From Planctomycetaceae bacterium (GTDB taxonomy: Bacteria > Planctomycetota > Phycisphaerae > UBA1845 > UTPLA1): a stretch of DNA of 64,000 nucleotides. Both the position numbers and the translations under genes were made by a program. Of the stretch, positions 1 through 10,287 are shown in pieces. Position 1 is the first letter of the stretch. Each line of letters begins with the position of its first letter. The notes below the pieces were generated by a model. It worked only from the letters and a program-made list of their open reading frames with translations. It had not been told where the DNA came from and searched no databases. The stretch lies in NCBI GenBank assembly GCA_006969385.1, contig CP030884.1:4582249-4646248 (forward strand), in the 5' to 3' direction.

Positions 1-1702
<1,702 letters not shown>

Positions 1703-1732
1703 CGGTTTGCCTCGATTGATCAAGGGGCACTA

Positions 1733-2338
1733 TCATAGCTTTCGCCGGATTCCACTCTCAGTTGCGTAACCAATAAAGGCTTCGTCACCCGCATCGAAGC
1801 CAACGGCCAAACCAATCGGCGCATGGTTTTTCATTGCTGATCGCATGACAGGTCGATCTGCTAGATCTCGAATAAATGCGCTCAAGAACCCCAATTGGAG
1901 TGTGTATTCCAATTCGGCTTTTTCTTCCGATTCGTTAGCAATTGAATAGATACGACGCATCGTTTCTGATCCAGCGTATGCTGTAGGTGGATTCCAACTC
2001 AGACTGCATGCCCACTCGGGATCATCTGATGCAAAGTTTGTGGCACCACCAATATAAAAATCTGCTGAAACGGAACCGTCTTCGAGGATTGGATTGAACA
2101 TCCCAAACCACATTCCCTTTACACCTGCCGGAGGCTTATGCGTTTGGATGAGAGTCTCAAACCACATAATTTCACCACTAAATCCGGTCGAAAATACTTC
2201 GGTTAACGACCCTTTGATTCCGGCATCGATCCTGCTCGTGGCAAATTCGATAACTTGCTCAAGCGCTGCATCGAGAGATTGCCAGTGCTCTAGGTATGAG
2301 TCGATTAGCTCTATCGTTTCCTCAGCAACGTCCTTCAT
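1733..2338 (-). CDS. Hypothetical protein inside the dehydratase operon
   Basis: A 201-residue soluble protein that I do not recognise. It has no signal peptide or membrane segment. The first 45 residues look helical and acidic. The middle is rich in aromatic residues (WFGMFNP, DPEWACSLSWNPP) and the C-terminus looks mixed alpha/beta. It starts 3 bases after the dehydratase-like gene ends and stops 30 bases before the activator starts, so it is probably co-transcribed with both. By eye its DNA is richer in A+T than either neighbour, which suggests a later insertion. The overall style resembles small immunity-type or SMI1-like proteins, but no motif settles this. The gene is probably real; its function is unknown. 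Confidence 0.6.
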   Translation of the reverse strand: MKDVAEETIELIDSYLEHWQSLDAALEQVIEFATSRIDAGIKGSLTEVFSTGFSGEIMWFETLIQTHKPPAGVKGMWFGMFNPILEDGSVSADFYIGGATNFASDDPEWACSLSWNPPTAYAGSETMRRIYSIANESEEKAELEYTLQLGFLSAFIRDLADRPVMRSAMKNHAPIGLAVGFDAGDEAFIGYATESGIRRKL

Positions 2339-2341
2339 CTA

Positions 2342-4120
2342 CTACAAAACCCCTGCCGCTTTCATCTTTTCGCCGACAAACAGCACATAGTTCGCCGCGC
2401 GACCGATCACGCCCTTGGTGTGCGGCACGTGCAACAGCGGATTGCGTAAGTCACGATGCTCCGCCACAAAATCGCGAATCTGCTCGATGCTATACCCCGC
2501 TTGGGCCACGGCATTCTTGAATTCATCCTTGCACTTGAGCTTCGCCTCACCGAGCGCCATCTGCACGCGGCTATGCGCATTGATATCACCTTCGCCGCTG
2601 GTTTCGATGGGGATGTAAATCATGTCCTTGAAGTGGGACGTCACCGCGGCTTGGGCCCCATCGGATTGCGTGCTGGGCATGCAGCCAAACGGTTTCAGGC
2701 TCAGCACCATGTGGGCCAAGTCTTTATTGCAGTAGTAAATGTTCTTCGCAACTTCGAGATGGCCTTCGCCACCGCCGCTGCGGCTGTTGTAATACGGGTG
2801 GCCCATGCGCGTGAGTTCGTGTTGCGGCGCCAACTCGTGCGCCGTGCCGCCCAAGGCATGACGCAGTCGTTCGTATTCGCGCGTCAAAATCTTTTCAGCC
2901 AAGGCCAAATTGGTGCGCTTCTTGCGATAAGCCCATTCCGATTTGAGCCTCTTACCCACTTGCCAGGCCGGCACATCTTCGTTCGATTCGTCATCAATCC
3001 CGCGACGATCGCCTGCCTTCAAGCCCGACTGATGCAACATGTAGCACAGCCATGTCGCCACCGGCTCAACCAACACCTCGGCACCTTGCGCTTCGAGGAA
3101 GGGGAACATGTTAAAGTTGCCGTCGCCCTCGGTCGTTTGCGCCCAAAATTCGCCAGTCACCTTCACGACGGGCTTCGGTCGCGTGTAATCGACCTCAACT
3201 TCATCCGCGATCAACTTCTGGCATTGCTCGAACACATCGGCGTAATACGTGCCGCGCAGTTGATCGATCAGCTTGGCCGCATCCTTGCCGTCTTTCACGG
3301 CCGCGAACGACGCCACCAACTTCGACAACACGCCACCATTGACGCTGTCGTAATCGCGCGCCCGCAACGCTTCTTCGCCCAGCGCAACGCACTTTGCGAA
3401 CACTTCGTTGGTCTTGCCCGGCACGACTTCATAAGGTCGAATGTGGTAAGCAACTTCATTCAATAAGTCGCCCATGAACACGCCGTTCAGTAGCGACAAG
3501 AAGAAGTTCAGATTCATCTCGAGACCTGCCTCGACCGTCGCCTGATCCAAACCGCCCTGTTGCTGGAATAGCATGACGCGGAATCCATCGAATCCGCTGT
3601 TGCGCAACGCCAAGCGATATTCGGCTTCGTACATACCGAAGCGACAAGGCCCGCAAGCACCCGCCGTCACGAAGATGTGATTGTTGATGATGTCATCGAG
3701 CGGCAAGCCGTCATCATCGCGCATGCGCTTAAGGTGATTCACCAAAGCCCCGACCGTAAAGTACGTCGGGTTGCATTGGCCGTTGTTTCCGTATTCTTTG
3801 CCCGCTTGGAAGTCGGGCTTGGCCGGCGTCGGCACGATGCCAACGTTGTAGCCCAGACCTTCAAGGCCTGCCTTGATCAGCGTGTCGTGGCGCAGCGTGA
3901 GCCCGCCGATCCAGACGGTCACGTTCTCGCGTTCTTCCCGCGTAAAATCACGCTCGACCGGGCGCTTGAAGTGTTCGACCGCCCCGACCGTCAAGCCCGC
4001 CTCGGCCATGAGCCGTTCGCGTTCGGCCTGAAGCGTCTTTTCGATGGAATCTTGCATCAGCGGCAACGAAACGTCGCTCGTTTTGGTGCGATTTGAATGG
4101 GTTTGGGTTCCGGCAACCAT
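2342..4120 (-). CDS. 2-hydroxyglutaryl-CoA dehydratase D-component-like protein
   Basis: A 592-residue cytoplasmic protein of the COG3580/COG3581 type, related to the iron-sulfur subunits of 2-hydroxyacyl-CoA dehydratases. Conserved cysteine motifs can be seen: NNGQCNPTYF (about 115), AGACGPCRFGMYEAEY (about 155-165) and GCMPSTQSDGAQAAV near the C-terminus. These are likely cluster or active-site ligands. The first 60 residues are a helical lead-in that looks additional to the family core. It is the first gene of the minus-strand operon that ends in the double-domain activator, which fits an electron-activated dehydratase or related reductase. Its natural substrate cannot be read from the sequence. 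The ATG at 4120 has GAGGTG just upstream. In many organisms this part is fused to the activator domains in one chain of about 1400 residues; here the two are separate. Confidence 0.85.
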   Translation of the reverse strand: MVAGTQTHSNRTKTSDVSLPLMQDSIEKTLQAERERLMAEAGLTVGAVEHFKRPVERDFTREERENVTVWIGGLTLRHDTLIKAGLEGLGYNVGIVPTPAKPDFQAGKEYGNNGQCNPTYFTVGALVNHLKRMRDDDGLPLDDIINNHIFVTAGACGPCRFGMYEAEYRLALRNSGFDGFRVMLFQQQGGLDQATVEAGLEMNLNFFLSLLNGVFMGDLLNEVAYHIRPYEVVPGKTNEVFAKCVALGEEALRARDYDSVNGGVLSKLVASFAAVKDGKDAAKLIDQLRGTYYADVFEQCQKLIADEVEVDYTRPKPVVKVTGEFWAQTTEGDGNFNMFPFLEAQGAEVLVEPVATWLCYMLHQSGLKAGDRRGIDDESNEDVPAWQVGKRLKSEWAYRKKRTNLALAEKILTREYERLRHALGGTAHELAPQHELTRMGHPYYNSRSGGGEGHLEVAKNIYYCNKDLAHMVLSLKPFGCMPSTQSDGAQAAVTSHFKDMIYIPIETSGEGDINAHSRVQMALGEAKLKCKDEFKNAVAQAGYSIEQIRDFVAEHRDLRNPLLHVPHTKGVIGRAANYVLFVGEKMKAAGVL

Positions 4121-4555
4121 GAGGCACCTCGGAATAAATTAGGGATTACTAGCTTAGTGCGTTTTTCGCCCGAACGGATCACCTCCGTCGCGTTGCCTAT
4201 CTAAACGACGACCGCGCCGTAAGTCCATTAAAAAAAAGAAGTAATCTCTGCGTCACCTTGAGCCTATGGTGGCCGAATTGGACGAAGTCGCTAAGTTAGT
4301 GTTCACTAATTTAGTGATTACAAGGCCTTGCAATTCGCACCGACACGGTACCAATTATCGGAAGGCGGCGAAATATTTTTCTTGTACTTGCGGATTCCCG
4401 CCCAGGCGATTGGGCCGAGATGTCGGAATTTTCCGCCTAACGGCAACTGGGCTCGGCTTGTCCCATATCATTGAGAGGAAGGTGGTCAGTCCACATATTG
4501 CGACTCGGCGACCGCGTTTTCACATTTCAATTTCCTTTGACCCTGGGAGCGGCCC
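4121..4555. other. Divergent intergenic region with likely promoters
   Basis: These 435 bases separate the minus-strand dehydratase operon from the plus-strand TPR gene and must hold promoters for both. I see no credible gene; an open frame at 4266-4589 has no coding character. The notable content is the alternating TTAGTG/CACTAA half-site cluster at 4296-4316 and another CTTAGTG at 4153-4159. Confidence 0.6.
4296..4316. promoter_or_regulatory. Triple half-site, candidate operator
   Basis: TTAGTG, then CACTAA, then TTAGTG, spaced by 2 bases and 1 base. Any adjacent pair forms a perfect inverted repeat. The cluster lies between two divergent transcription units and a fourth half-site (TTAGTG) lies at 4154-4159, about 34 bases upstream of the dehydratase start. 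This fits a dimeric repressor binding cooperatively. No regulator gene is adjacent, so the binding protein is unknown. Confidence 0.35.
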
Positions 4556-5803
4556 ATGCGTTACACACTCTTGCTCACACTCGGTCTGACGGTTTCTCTA
4601 TCGACAAGTAGTCACGCCCAAGAGCCAAATAGCGGCGAACAAGATCGACCACGCGCACGCATCACGTCGGTTCCCGAGCAGCGCCGCACACAACCGAGCC
4701 AACCGCTCACACCCGAACAACGCGCCGACCTTTCCGAATCCACGCGCCGCCTCACCAACCCCAACGCTCCGAGTAACTTTGACATGCGCGTGCGCGTGAA
4801 GCTCGCGCGCGAGGGCTACATATATATCGAAGATCGCGACGCATACATCTTCGACCCGCCCGCCGCCGAAGCGTATCTGCAATCGCTGTATCACGACGAC
4901 CAACCCGTACCCAGCTTCCCTCAGGGTGGCGGCGTCAACCTTCAGGAAAACAACGGCACCGTCATCGTCGGTAATGGTGCAGGCGTCGGTGCCGGTTACG
5001 ACCTATCCGATGTCACCGACGCCCAGCAGGGTATTCGTCGTTATGCCGATGGCCCCAACGGCCCGGGCTTCTATACGAAAGAGCGCTGGTACCAGTGGCA
5101 CCTCGCCCAACGCCGCGGCACACAATTGCGCGACGTCAATCGAACGATCGTGGACGAAGGCATGCGCTTCTTCCGCATGGGCGATTATCAGCGCGCCGCG
5201 ATTACCTGGCTGCGTGCGTCCGAACTCGATCACGGCGATGCCGCCTCGCGCTTGGCGGCGGGACACGCTCTATTCGCGCTCGGTCGTTATGCCGAAGCGA
5301 ATAAACTGCTGGCCCACGCGTTCGAACTCACGCCGCAATTGGCATCGCTCTCGTATGACATCCGCAACGATTACGGCAATCCGCGCGACTTCAACGCCCA
5401 TCTGGCAGCACTCGAACAGTTCGTCGCGACCCACCCGCGCGATTATCACGGTCGCCTGCTGCTCGGTTACATTCTGTCCTACACCTACGGCCCGGGTTAC
5501 GGTTACCAGCACCTCCAACCGGTCATTCAAACGGTCCCTGGCGATACGTTTGCACAAAAGCTCTGGACCTCCGCCAAGATGATCGGCCCGGCCACTACCC
5601 CGCGCCGTGATTGGGCCGTCACCAACCAACAAGGTTACGCACCGATGCAACCCGCTCGCTTCAGCGACGGTCGCCCGCGCATTCAGAAGATGCGGCCTAC
5701 GGACAACACCAGTTCCCGACAGACGACGGACTATGACGAACCGAAGCCTGCGAAGCAGCAGCGCGAAAAGGAACCGGGCAAGATGCGGCTTGTCAATGAC
5801 TAA
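4556..5803 (+). CDS. Secreted TPR-repeat protein
   Basis: A 415-residue exported protein of unknown role. Residues 1-21 form a clear signal peptide ending in SHA/Q. A Pro/Gln-rich low-complexity stretch follows to about residue 60. Residues about 195-270 hold two TPR-like helical pairs, including EGMRFFRMGDYQRAAITWLRA and ALFALGRYAEANKLLAHAFEL, and a third weaker helical region reaches about 320. The C-terminal 60 residues are basic, Pro-rich and probably disordered. TPRs usually mediate protein-protein contacts, here in the periplasm or at the outer membrane. It precedes another exported protein (PQQ-type propeller) on the same strand by about 80 bases, so the two may share a transcript. Confidence 0.8.
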   Translation: MRYTLLLTLGLTVSLSTSSHAQEPNSGEQDRPRARITSVPEQRRTQPSQPLTPEQRADLSESTRRLTNPNAPSNFDMRVRVKLAREGYIYIEDRDAYIFDPPAAEAYLQSLYHDDQPVPSFPQGGGVNLQENNGTVIVGNGAGVGAGYDLSDVTDAQQGIRRYADGPNGPGFYTKERWYQWHLAQRRGTQLRDVNRTIVDEGMRFFRMGDYQRAAITWLRASELDHGDAASRLAAGHALFALGRYAEANKLLAHAFELTPQLASLSYDIRNDYGNPRDFNAHLAALEQFVATHPRDYHGRLLLGYILSYTYGPGYGYQHLQPVIQTVPGDTFAQKLWTSAKMIGPATTPRRDWAVTNQQGYAPMQPARFSDGRPRIQKMRPTDNTSSRQTTDYDEPKPAKQQREKEPGKMRLVND

Positions 5804-5887
5804 CAGCGATTAGCAAGGGCACCGTAAATTGACGCTAGATCCAAGAGGATGAATCAGTAAAGTGAACCAGCATTCGATGGGCCGGTG

Positions 5888-7135
5888 ATGTTAAGACTTG
5901 GGCGGCAAATTGCATTACTCAGCGCCGCCATTGGTTTTCCGATATTTTCAAATGCCTTCGCCGATTGGCCTCAATGGGGTGGTCCGCGGCGCGACTTTAA
6001 TGTGCCAACAACGATACTCACCCAAAACTGGGAACGGCGACGCCCAACGGCCGTTTGGCAACGCGAGTTGGGTGAAGGCTACTCCGGTGTCATCGCAAAA
6101 GACGGGCGTCTTTATTCTATGTATCGTGCCGACGACCATGTATTCATCATTTGTCTCGACGCTGCCGATGGTCGCACCATTTGGGAACATCGATACCGCG
6201 CCTCCATTGATAAGCAACAATTCGCCGCCAAGTACGGTTACGGCCCCCGCTCCACACCGCTCATCGAAAACGATCGCCTCTTTACCGCAGGTTATACCGG
6301 CATCATGCACGCCATCGACGGGCGTGACGGTCGCGTTATTTGGGAACGAAACTTACTTGAAGACTTTGACGGCAACACCAATCGCTGGGGCTATGCATGC
6401 AGCCCGCTGGCATACGACGGCGGTGTGATCATGCTCGTCGGCGGCAAGCGCGCGAGCGTGGTATGTCTCGAACAATCGACGGGGCGCGTGCGATGGCAGC
6501 AGCACGATTTCAAGAATAGCTACGGCTCACCAACGATTATCGATGTTAACGGCAAGCAGCAGTTGATTTGCTTTATGACCAAGCTGGTCCTCGGGCTGAA
6601 CCCGCGCGATGGCGATATGTATTGGTCGCATCCGCATGAGAATCAATGGGATAACAACATCGTCACGCCGGTCTGGCATGCACCCACGCGACAGTTGTTC
6701 GTCACATCAGAAGGCACCGGCGGCGCGCGCATGTTGCAACTCAGTACCGACGGTCGGCGCGCGACCGAGCTTTGGCACACGCCCAAGCTCAAGGTGAGCC
6801 ACCGCAATGCGATCCGAATCGACGACACGCTCTATTTCTCGCACGGCGACTTCGGCCCCAAGGCATTCGTCGCCGTCGATGCAACCAGTGGCGACGTGCT
6901 TTGGCGTCGTCGCGACATACCCAAGGCGGGCTTGGTTCGCATCGGCGGCAACCACCTACTCATGATGGCCGAAGATGGGCGCTTGCTGACAGCGACCGTC
7001 CGCCGCGCGGGCATTGCAATCCATTCCGATACGGCCTTGCTGGAGTACCCGGCTTGGACGATTCCGACGGTCGTCGGTGACACCGTGTACTTGCGTGATC
7101 GTAGACAAATAAGGCGTATCACGCTGAAAGATTAA
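5888..7135 (+). CDS. Secreted PQQ-type beta-propeller (BamB-like) protein
   Basis: A 415-residue exported beta-propeller. The N-terminus is a signal peptide ending near NAFA/DWPQWGGPRRD, and this WPQWGGP start is typical of planctomycete PQQ-like repeat proteins. Repeated blades follow the pattern of a strand, then DGRxxW, seen as DAADGRTIWEH, DGRDGRVIWER, EQSTGRVRWQQ, NPRDGDMYWSH and DATSGDVLWRR. No catalytic calcium or disulfide motif of quinoprotein dehydrogenases is present, so a scaffold or binding role is likelier than an enzyme. The first codon could be the GTG at 5885 or the ATG at 5888; I use the ATG. No strong ribosome binding site is visible. Confidence 0.85.
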   Translation: MLRLGRQIALLSAAIGFPIFSNAFADWPQWGGPRRDFNVPTTILTQNWERRRPTAVWQRELGEGYSGVIAKDGRLYSMYRADDHVFIICLDAADGRTIWEHRYRASIDKQQFAAKYGYGPRSTPLIENDRLFTAGYTGIMHAIDGRDGRVIWERNLLEDFDGNTNRWGYACSPLAYDGGVIMLVGGKRASVVCLEQSTGRVRWQQHDFKNSYGSPTIIDVNGKQQLICFMTKLVLGLNPRDGDMYWSHPHENQWDNNIVTPVWHAPTRQLFVTSEGTGGARMLQLSTDGRRATELWHTPKLKVSHRNAIRIDDTLYFSHGDFGPKAFVAVDATSGDVLWRRRDIPKAGLVRIGGNHLLMMAEDGRLLTATVRRAGIAIHSDTALLEYPAWTIPTVVGDTVYLRDRRQIRRITLKD

Positions 7136-7187
7136 GCGCTACTTAAATAATCGAACAAATTAAACGCCTAACAAAGGAGGATTGGCC

Positions 7188-7871
7188 GTGTATCTTAAAA
7201 GCACCTTCATTGCGGCAATGGTAATCACCGCAGGTCTTTCGAAGAGCGATGACAAAAATATACGTAGTGAGACGGTCGTCGCCATCGAATCGACGCAGAC
7301 GCAGAAGAATGTCGATGCAAAAAGGGCAAACGTCGATCTCGTCATCTTTGCCTGCACACTTGACCGAAACAATGCGATGTCGATCGCTCCCAAAAATCTG
7401 AACCAACATAACAAAACGGCACAAGCGCTATTTGACGCAGTAAGCAACTTTGGTGAAACGAAGTTTCTACTTCGTACAACCCGATCGATCGCCTTCTCGG
7501 GCGAAGTATACTCGGTAAACAATGGTGCCAATATGCCATGGGTACGTGGCGTAACCGTTTCGGAAAGTGGAAAACTCCTTCGCCAGATTGAATACGAAGA
7601 AGTCGGCACAATCGTCAATATGTCGGGAACGTGGGATGAGACGCGACCGATACCAGGCACATTGTCGTTGGATGTCGAACTTTCCGCGGTCTTCTCGTCA
7701 AATATTCCGCTCGGCAACGATGTCATGGCACCTGTTATGGGACAGGTACAGTTCGAGCTTGATTGCGCATTCCAATTAGGCAGCGGTCAAATCTTAATCG
7801 TAAACGGCCCTCCGACGGCGGATCCATCAACCGTCAACCTGATCGTTGGCCGCTTGGAGGTCACCAATTAG
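7188..7871 (+). CDS. Small exported protein with secretin-like C-terminal domain (paralogue 1)
   Basis: A 227-residue exported protein, one of a tandem pair. I place the start at GTG 7188 because AAAGGAGG lies 7 bases before it and because the paralogue also begins MYLK. Residues 1-17 look like a short signal peptide. From about residue 110 the pattern IAFSGE, then NNGANMPWVRG, IEYEEVGTIVNMSG, LSLDVEL, PVMGQVQFE and GQILIVNGPPT resembles the beta-domain of type II/III secretins. In that family a conserved G-x-x-V-P-F segment is followed by a V-G-x-x-L strand and a final GQ-x-x-x-x-GG turn. The multimerising N-domains and outer-membrane signature of real secretins are absent. It may be a periplasmic subunit built from this fold. 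The secretin assignment is inferred from motif pattern only. Confidence 0.7.
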   Translation: MYLKSTFIAAMVITAGLSKSDDKNIRSETVVAIESTQTQKNVDAKRANVDLVIFACTLDRNNAMSIAPKNLNQHNKTAQALFDAVSNFGETKFLLRTTRSIAFSGEVYSVNNGANMPWVRGVTVSESGKLLRQIEYEEVGTIVNMSGTWDETRPIPGTLSLDVELSAVFSSNIPLGNDVMAPVMGQVQFELDCAFQLGSGQILIVNGPPTADPSTVNLIVGRLEVTN

Positions 7872-7977
7872 TTTGGGTGCGATTCCACTAAAGGGAATAC
7901 GCGTTGATAGTTGATAAATCACTCTTCCGAGAGAACTAAGAACTAAACGTCAACACAACAGGACATAGGAATTAGCC

Positions 7978-8652
7978 ATGTACTTGAAAAACGCACTAAC
8001 GATCACGCTCGTTCTTGCCGCCGGACTAACGAGCAACGGTGACACACCGGCGAAGCCAAAAACAAAGGGTCAATCTGAAAATAAATCTCTCGATTCTTCA
8101 ATGCGCGCCTATGTCGACCTGATAATCTACTCCTGCACAGTCCACCGAGATAAAGCCCATCTGCTCGCGCTGGATAGCCTTGCGGAGGATCGCGACTCTG
8201 CTGCGAGGCTTTATGATACATTATCCGAACTGGGGGAAACGGAATACGTCCAACGCATCGCGCAGCCCATCGCGTTTTCAGGAGAAAAGTTCTCCGTAAC
8301 CAGTGGTGCCAGCGTGCCCTTTGTGCGGGGCACCACTATCTCGCGCGCCGGCCACACCACGGCATCCGTCGAGTACGAAGAAATTGGCTCCGTCATAAAA
8401 ATGTCCGGCGTTTGGAATGAAGCCGAAGCCGCGACCGGCACGATTCAGGTTGAGATGGAAATTCAGGAGCTTCGTTCGTCCGACATTCCGCTCGGCAACG
8501 ACATCAATGCCCCCGTGATCACGCAACTCGAGTTCAAGATCGACACGAACTTCAGAGCGAATGTCGGGCAACTCTTTATGGTTGGTGGCCCGCCGACCGG
8601 AGATGAGGACACCATGAGCATCCTCGTAGGGCGTTTGGAAGTTTCGGATTAA
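7978..8652 (+). CDS. Small exported protein with secretin-like C-terminal domain (paralogue 2)
   Basis: A 224-residue paralogue of the gene just upstream, from which it is separated by 106 bases. Both share MYLK at the start, a signal peptide, the block VDLIIYSCT, GETEY, IAFSGE, VPFVRGTTIS, EYEEIGSVIKMSGVW, SDIPLGNDINAPV and the ending VGRLEVSD. The region from GASVPF to the GQLFMVGGPP turn follows the secretin beta-domain pattern. A tandem duplication is clear from the sequence. The function is unknown, and nothing nearby encodes a type II secretion ATPase or inner-membrane component. The start is the ATG at 7978. Confidence 0.72.
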   Translation: MYLKNALTITLVLAAGLTSNGDTPAKPKTKGQSENKSLDSSMRAYVDLIIYSCTVHRDKAHLLALDSLAEDRDSAARLYDTLSELGETEYVQRIAQPIAFSGEKFSVTSGASVPFVRGTTISRAGHTTASVEYEEIGSVIKMSGVWNEAEAATGTIQVEMEIQELRSSDIPLGNDINAPVITQLEFKIDTNFRANVGQLFMVGGPPTGDEDTMSILVGRLEVSD

Positions 8653-8842
8653 ACCTACCGCCGAGAGCTGGGACTAGCAGGGCTAATCGAATGTAAACAT
8701 CGTGTATCGATGCCGAACGAAAAATTCTTACCGTTAAATTCATCTGTGCCGGTAAATCGTGAACGCGTTTATTTGTAGAGATTCGCGGCAACTTTAACGC
8801 AATGACTTCCCGCCGTTTACGTTTGTCTTACGATAGCGAACG

Positions 8843-9439
8843 ATGAAGTCTCCCACGCGCCTCCAACCCGAGCCCCTTATCCTCGCCTCATCCAGCCCGC
8901 GGCGGCGTGAGTTGTTGGCCGAGGCGGGTTATTCGTTTGAGGTCGTTTCCCCACCGTTAGACGAGCCCGACGACGCCTTGCGCGCGCGCGATCCCTATTC
9001 GTTTACCGAATCGCTGGCGTTCTTCAAGGCGTGCAGCGTGGCGCGTGACTTCCGCTCCGCTACGGTGCTCGGTGCCGATACGGTCGCGTGGCTCAATGGC
9101 CGCGTGGTCGGTAAGCCGATCGATCGCGACGATGCGCGGCGTATGTTGCGCGCCATGTCGGGCACGACGCACGAAGTGGTTACCGGCGTCGCGCTGGTCG
9201 ATGAACGATGCGATCGGCGCATCATCGCTCACGATCGCACGACCGTGGTGGTGCGACAACTCAAGGACGAGGAAATCGAAGACTACCTCGATACCGATCA
9301 ATGGCGCGGCAAAGCCGGCGGCTACGGCATTCAGGATGTCGGCGACGATTTTGTCGAGCGGATCGACGGCAGCTTCTCCAACGTCGTCGGCATGCCGCTG
9401 GAAAAAATGACCAAGGTCTTGCGCGCCTGGGTTACGTAA
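8843..9439 (+). CDS. maf: Maf-type nucleoside triphosphate pyrophosphatase
   Basis: A 198-residue member of the Maf family, house-cleaning enzymes that hydrolyse dTTP, UTP or modified nucleotides to the monophosphate and pyrophosphate. The family landmarks are in order: LASSSPRRRELL (about 16-27, phosphate-binding), LGADTVAWL (about 79, with the catalytic acidic residue), VVGKPIDRDDARRML (about 91), THEVVTGVAL and GKAGGYGIQ near residue 157. The length is normal. ADTVAWL replaces the more common ADTVV, a mild difference. No ribosome binding site stands out before the ATG at 8843, but the family motif begins soon after it. Confidence 0.93.
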   Translation: MKSPTRLQPEPLILASSSPRRRELLAEAGYSFEVVSPPLDEPDDALRARDPYSFTESLAFFKACSVARDFRSATVLGADTVAWLNGRVVGKPIDRDDARRMLRAMSGTTHEVVTGVALVDERCDRRIIAHDRTTVVVRQLKDEEIEDYLDTDQWRGKAGGYGIQDVGDDFVERIDGSFSNVVGMPLEKMTKVLRAWVT

Positions 9440-9776
9440 GCCTGCGCAAAACACCCCACCCCGATTCCCTCAACACGCAACGATTGCCCGCCCAATCCTG
9501 ACGAATCACCGCGTTAAACAAGCGGTTCGCGCCTGTTTTTATCGAAACAAGCGCTTCGATTCATCGGTGCGTGCCCTTTTTCAACAAATTTTCCATTCGA
9601 CCGGTAGCCGCGCACGCAAATTGCTCGTCTTCAGACGAGTCGAGCGTGGCGCACTGTCGATTCCCCAGCGATTGGGGCAATCGCAGGCAGCAACCATCGA
9701 CCGAAATGGGGCGGTCTGGTATCCCGCCCCCGACCAATGGAGTATCGCTGCGGCGATCCACAGCAGGAGCAAGACC
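9440..9776. other. Intergenic region without a convincing gene
   Basis: About 337 bases between maf and the next membrane protein. Open frames can be extended upstream of 9777, but their translations have no coding character and the good ribosome binding site is at 9764-9769. I see no tRNA or strong hairpin. A promoter is probably here, but none stands out. Confidence 0.4.
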
Positions 9777-10154
9777 ATGAACTTCACCACCCAAACGATC
9801 GCCGTACCGCAGGACCAAGTCGAAACCGGCAAACTGTTCGCCATCCTGAGTTACGTGGTACCGTTCTTTTTCCTCGTCCCGCTGATTCAACGCGAGAACC
9901 GCTTCGCACATTTCCACGCGCGCCAGGTGCTTGGCTTTGTTATGTTCGCGCTCGCACTCAATCTGGCCGTACAGATTATTCCGGCAGCGATTTCAACCAC
10001 TGTGGGGCCGATCCTGCTGTTCGCACAAGTTACGCTGTTGGTATTCGGCATCTATCACGCGGCCATCGGTCGCGCCACGCAGTTGCCCGTCATCGGACCG
10101 TTGGCGGAAAAGGTGCTCGCTAAGATCAACGCCCCACAGTTGGCGCAGATGTAA
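9777..10154 (+). CDS. Small integral membrane protein (DUF4870/Tic20-like)
   Basis: A 125-residue membrane protein. Three hydrophobic segments are visible at about residues 20-36, 48-68 and 75-95. The segment pair LSYVVPFFFLVPLIQRENRFAHFHARQ is typical of the DUF4870/Tic20-like group of small membrane proteins, in which two helices flank a conserved loop ending in FHARQ. The role of the group in bacteria is unknown. I chose the ATG at 9777 because CAGGAG lies about 7 bases upstream; longer versions add a basic low-complexity leader without support. Confidence 0.75.
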   Translation: MNFTTQTIAVPQDQVETGKLFAILSYVVPFFFLVPLIQRENRFAHFHARQVLGFVMFALALNLAVQIIPAAISTTVGPILLFAQVTLLVFGIYHAAIGRATQLPVIGPLAEKVLAKINAPQLAQM

Positions 10155-10222
10155 GTCTACTGGCCACAGAAGTTTTGGGGGTGTTGCCGCGACGTCGAAA
10201 TCATTGCTCGCCTCGCGGCAAT

Positions 10223-10261
10223 AAAAAAAGCCGACGTGCTCTGCTCGAGCACGTCGGCTTT
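10223..10261 (-). terminator. Intrinsic terminator of the NYN-like gene
   Basis: A 14-base perfect stem (10227-10240 with 10248-10261) has a 7-base loop. Read on the minus strand it ends in seven T residues, 27 bases after the stop of the minus-strand gene. It may also slow plus-strand transcription from the gene ending at 10154. Confidence 0.85.
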
Positions 10262-10287
10262 CATAGTTCGTCGCGAGCGAATATCGC

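Noticed and set aside
2456..3466. A 336-codon open frame antisense to the dehydratase-like gene
   Set aside because: It is rich in His, Arg and Val, as expected for antisense frames in G+C-rich DNA, has no family motif and lies fully under a well-supported gene.
4266..4589. A 107-codon frame in the divergent region before the TPR gene
   Set aside because: The translation lacks protein character, overlaps the true start of the signal peptide gene and covers the operator-like half-sites.
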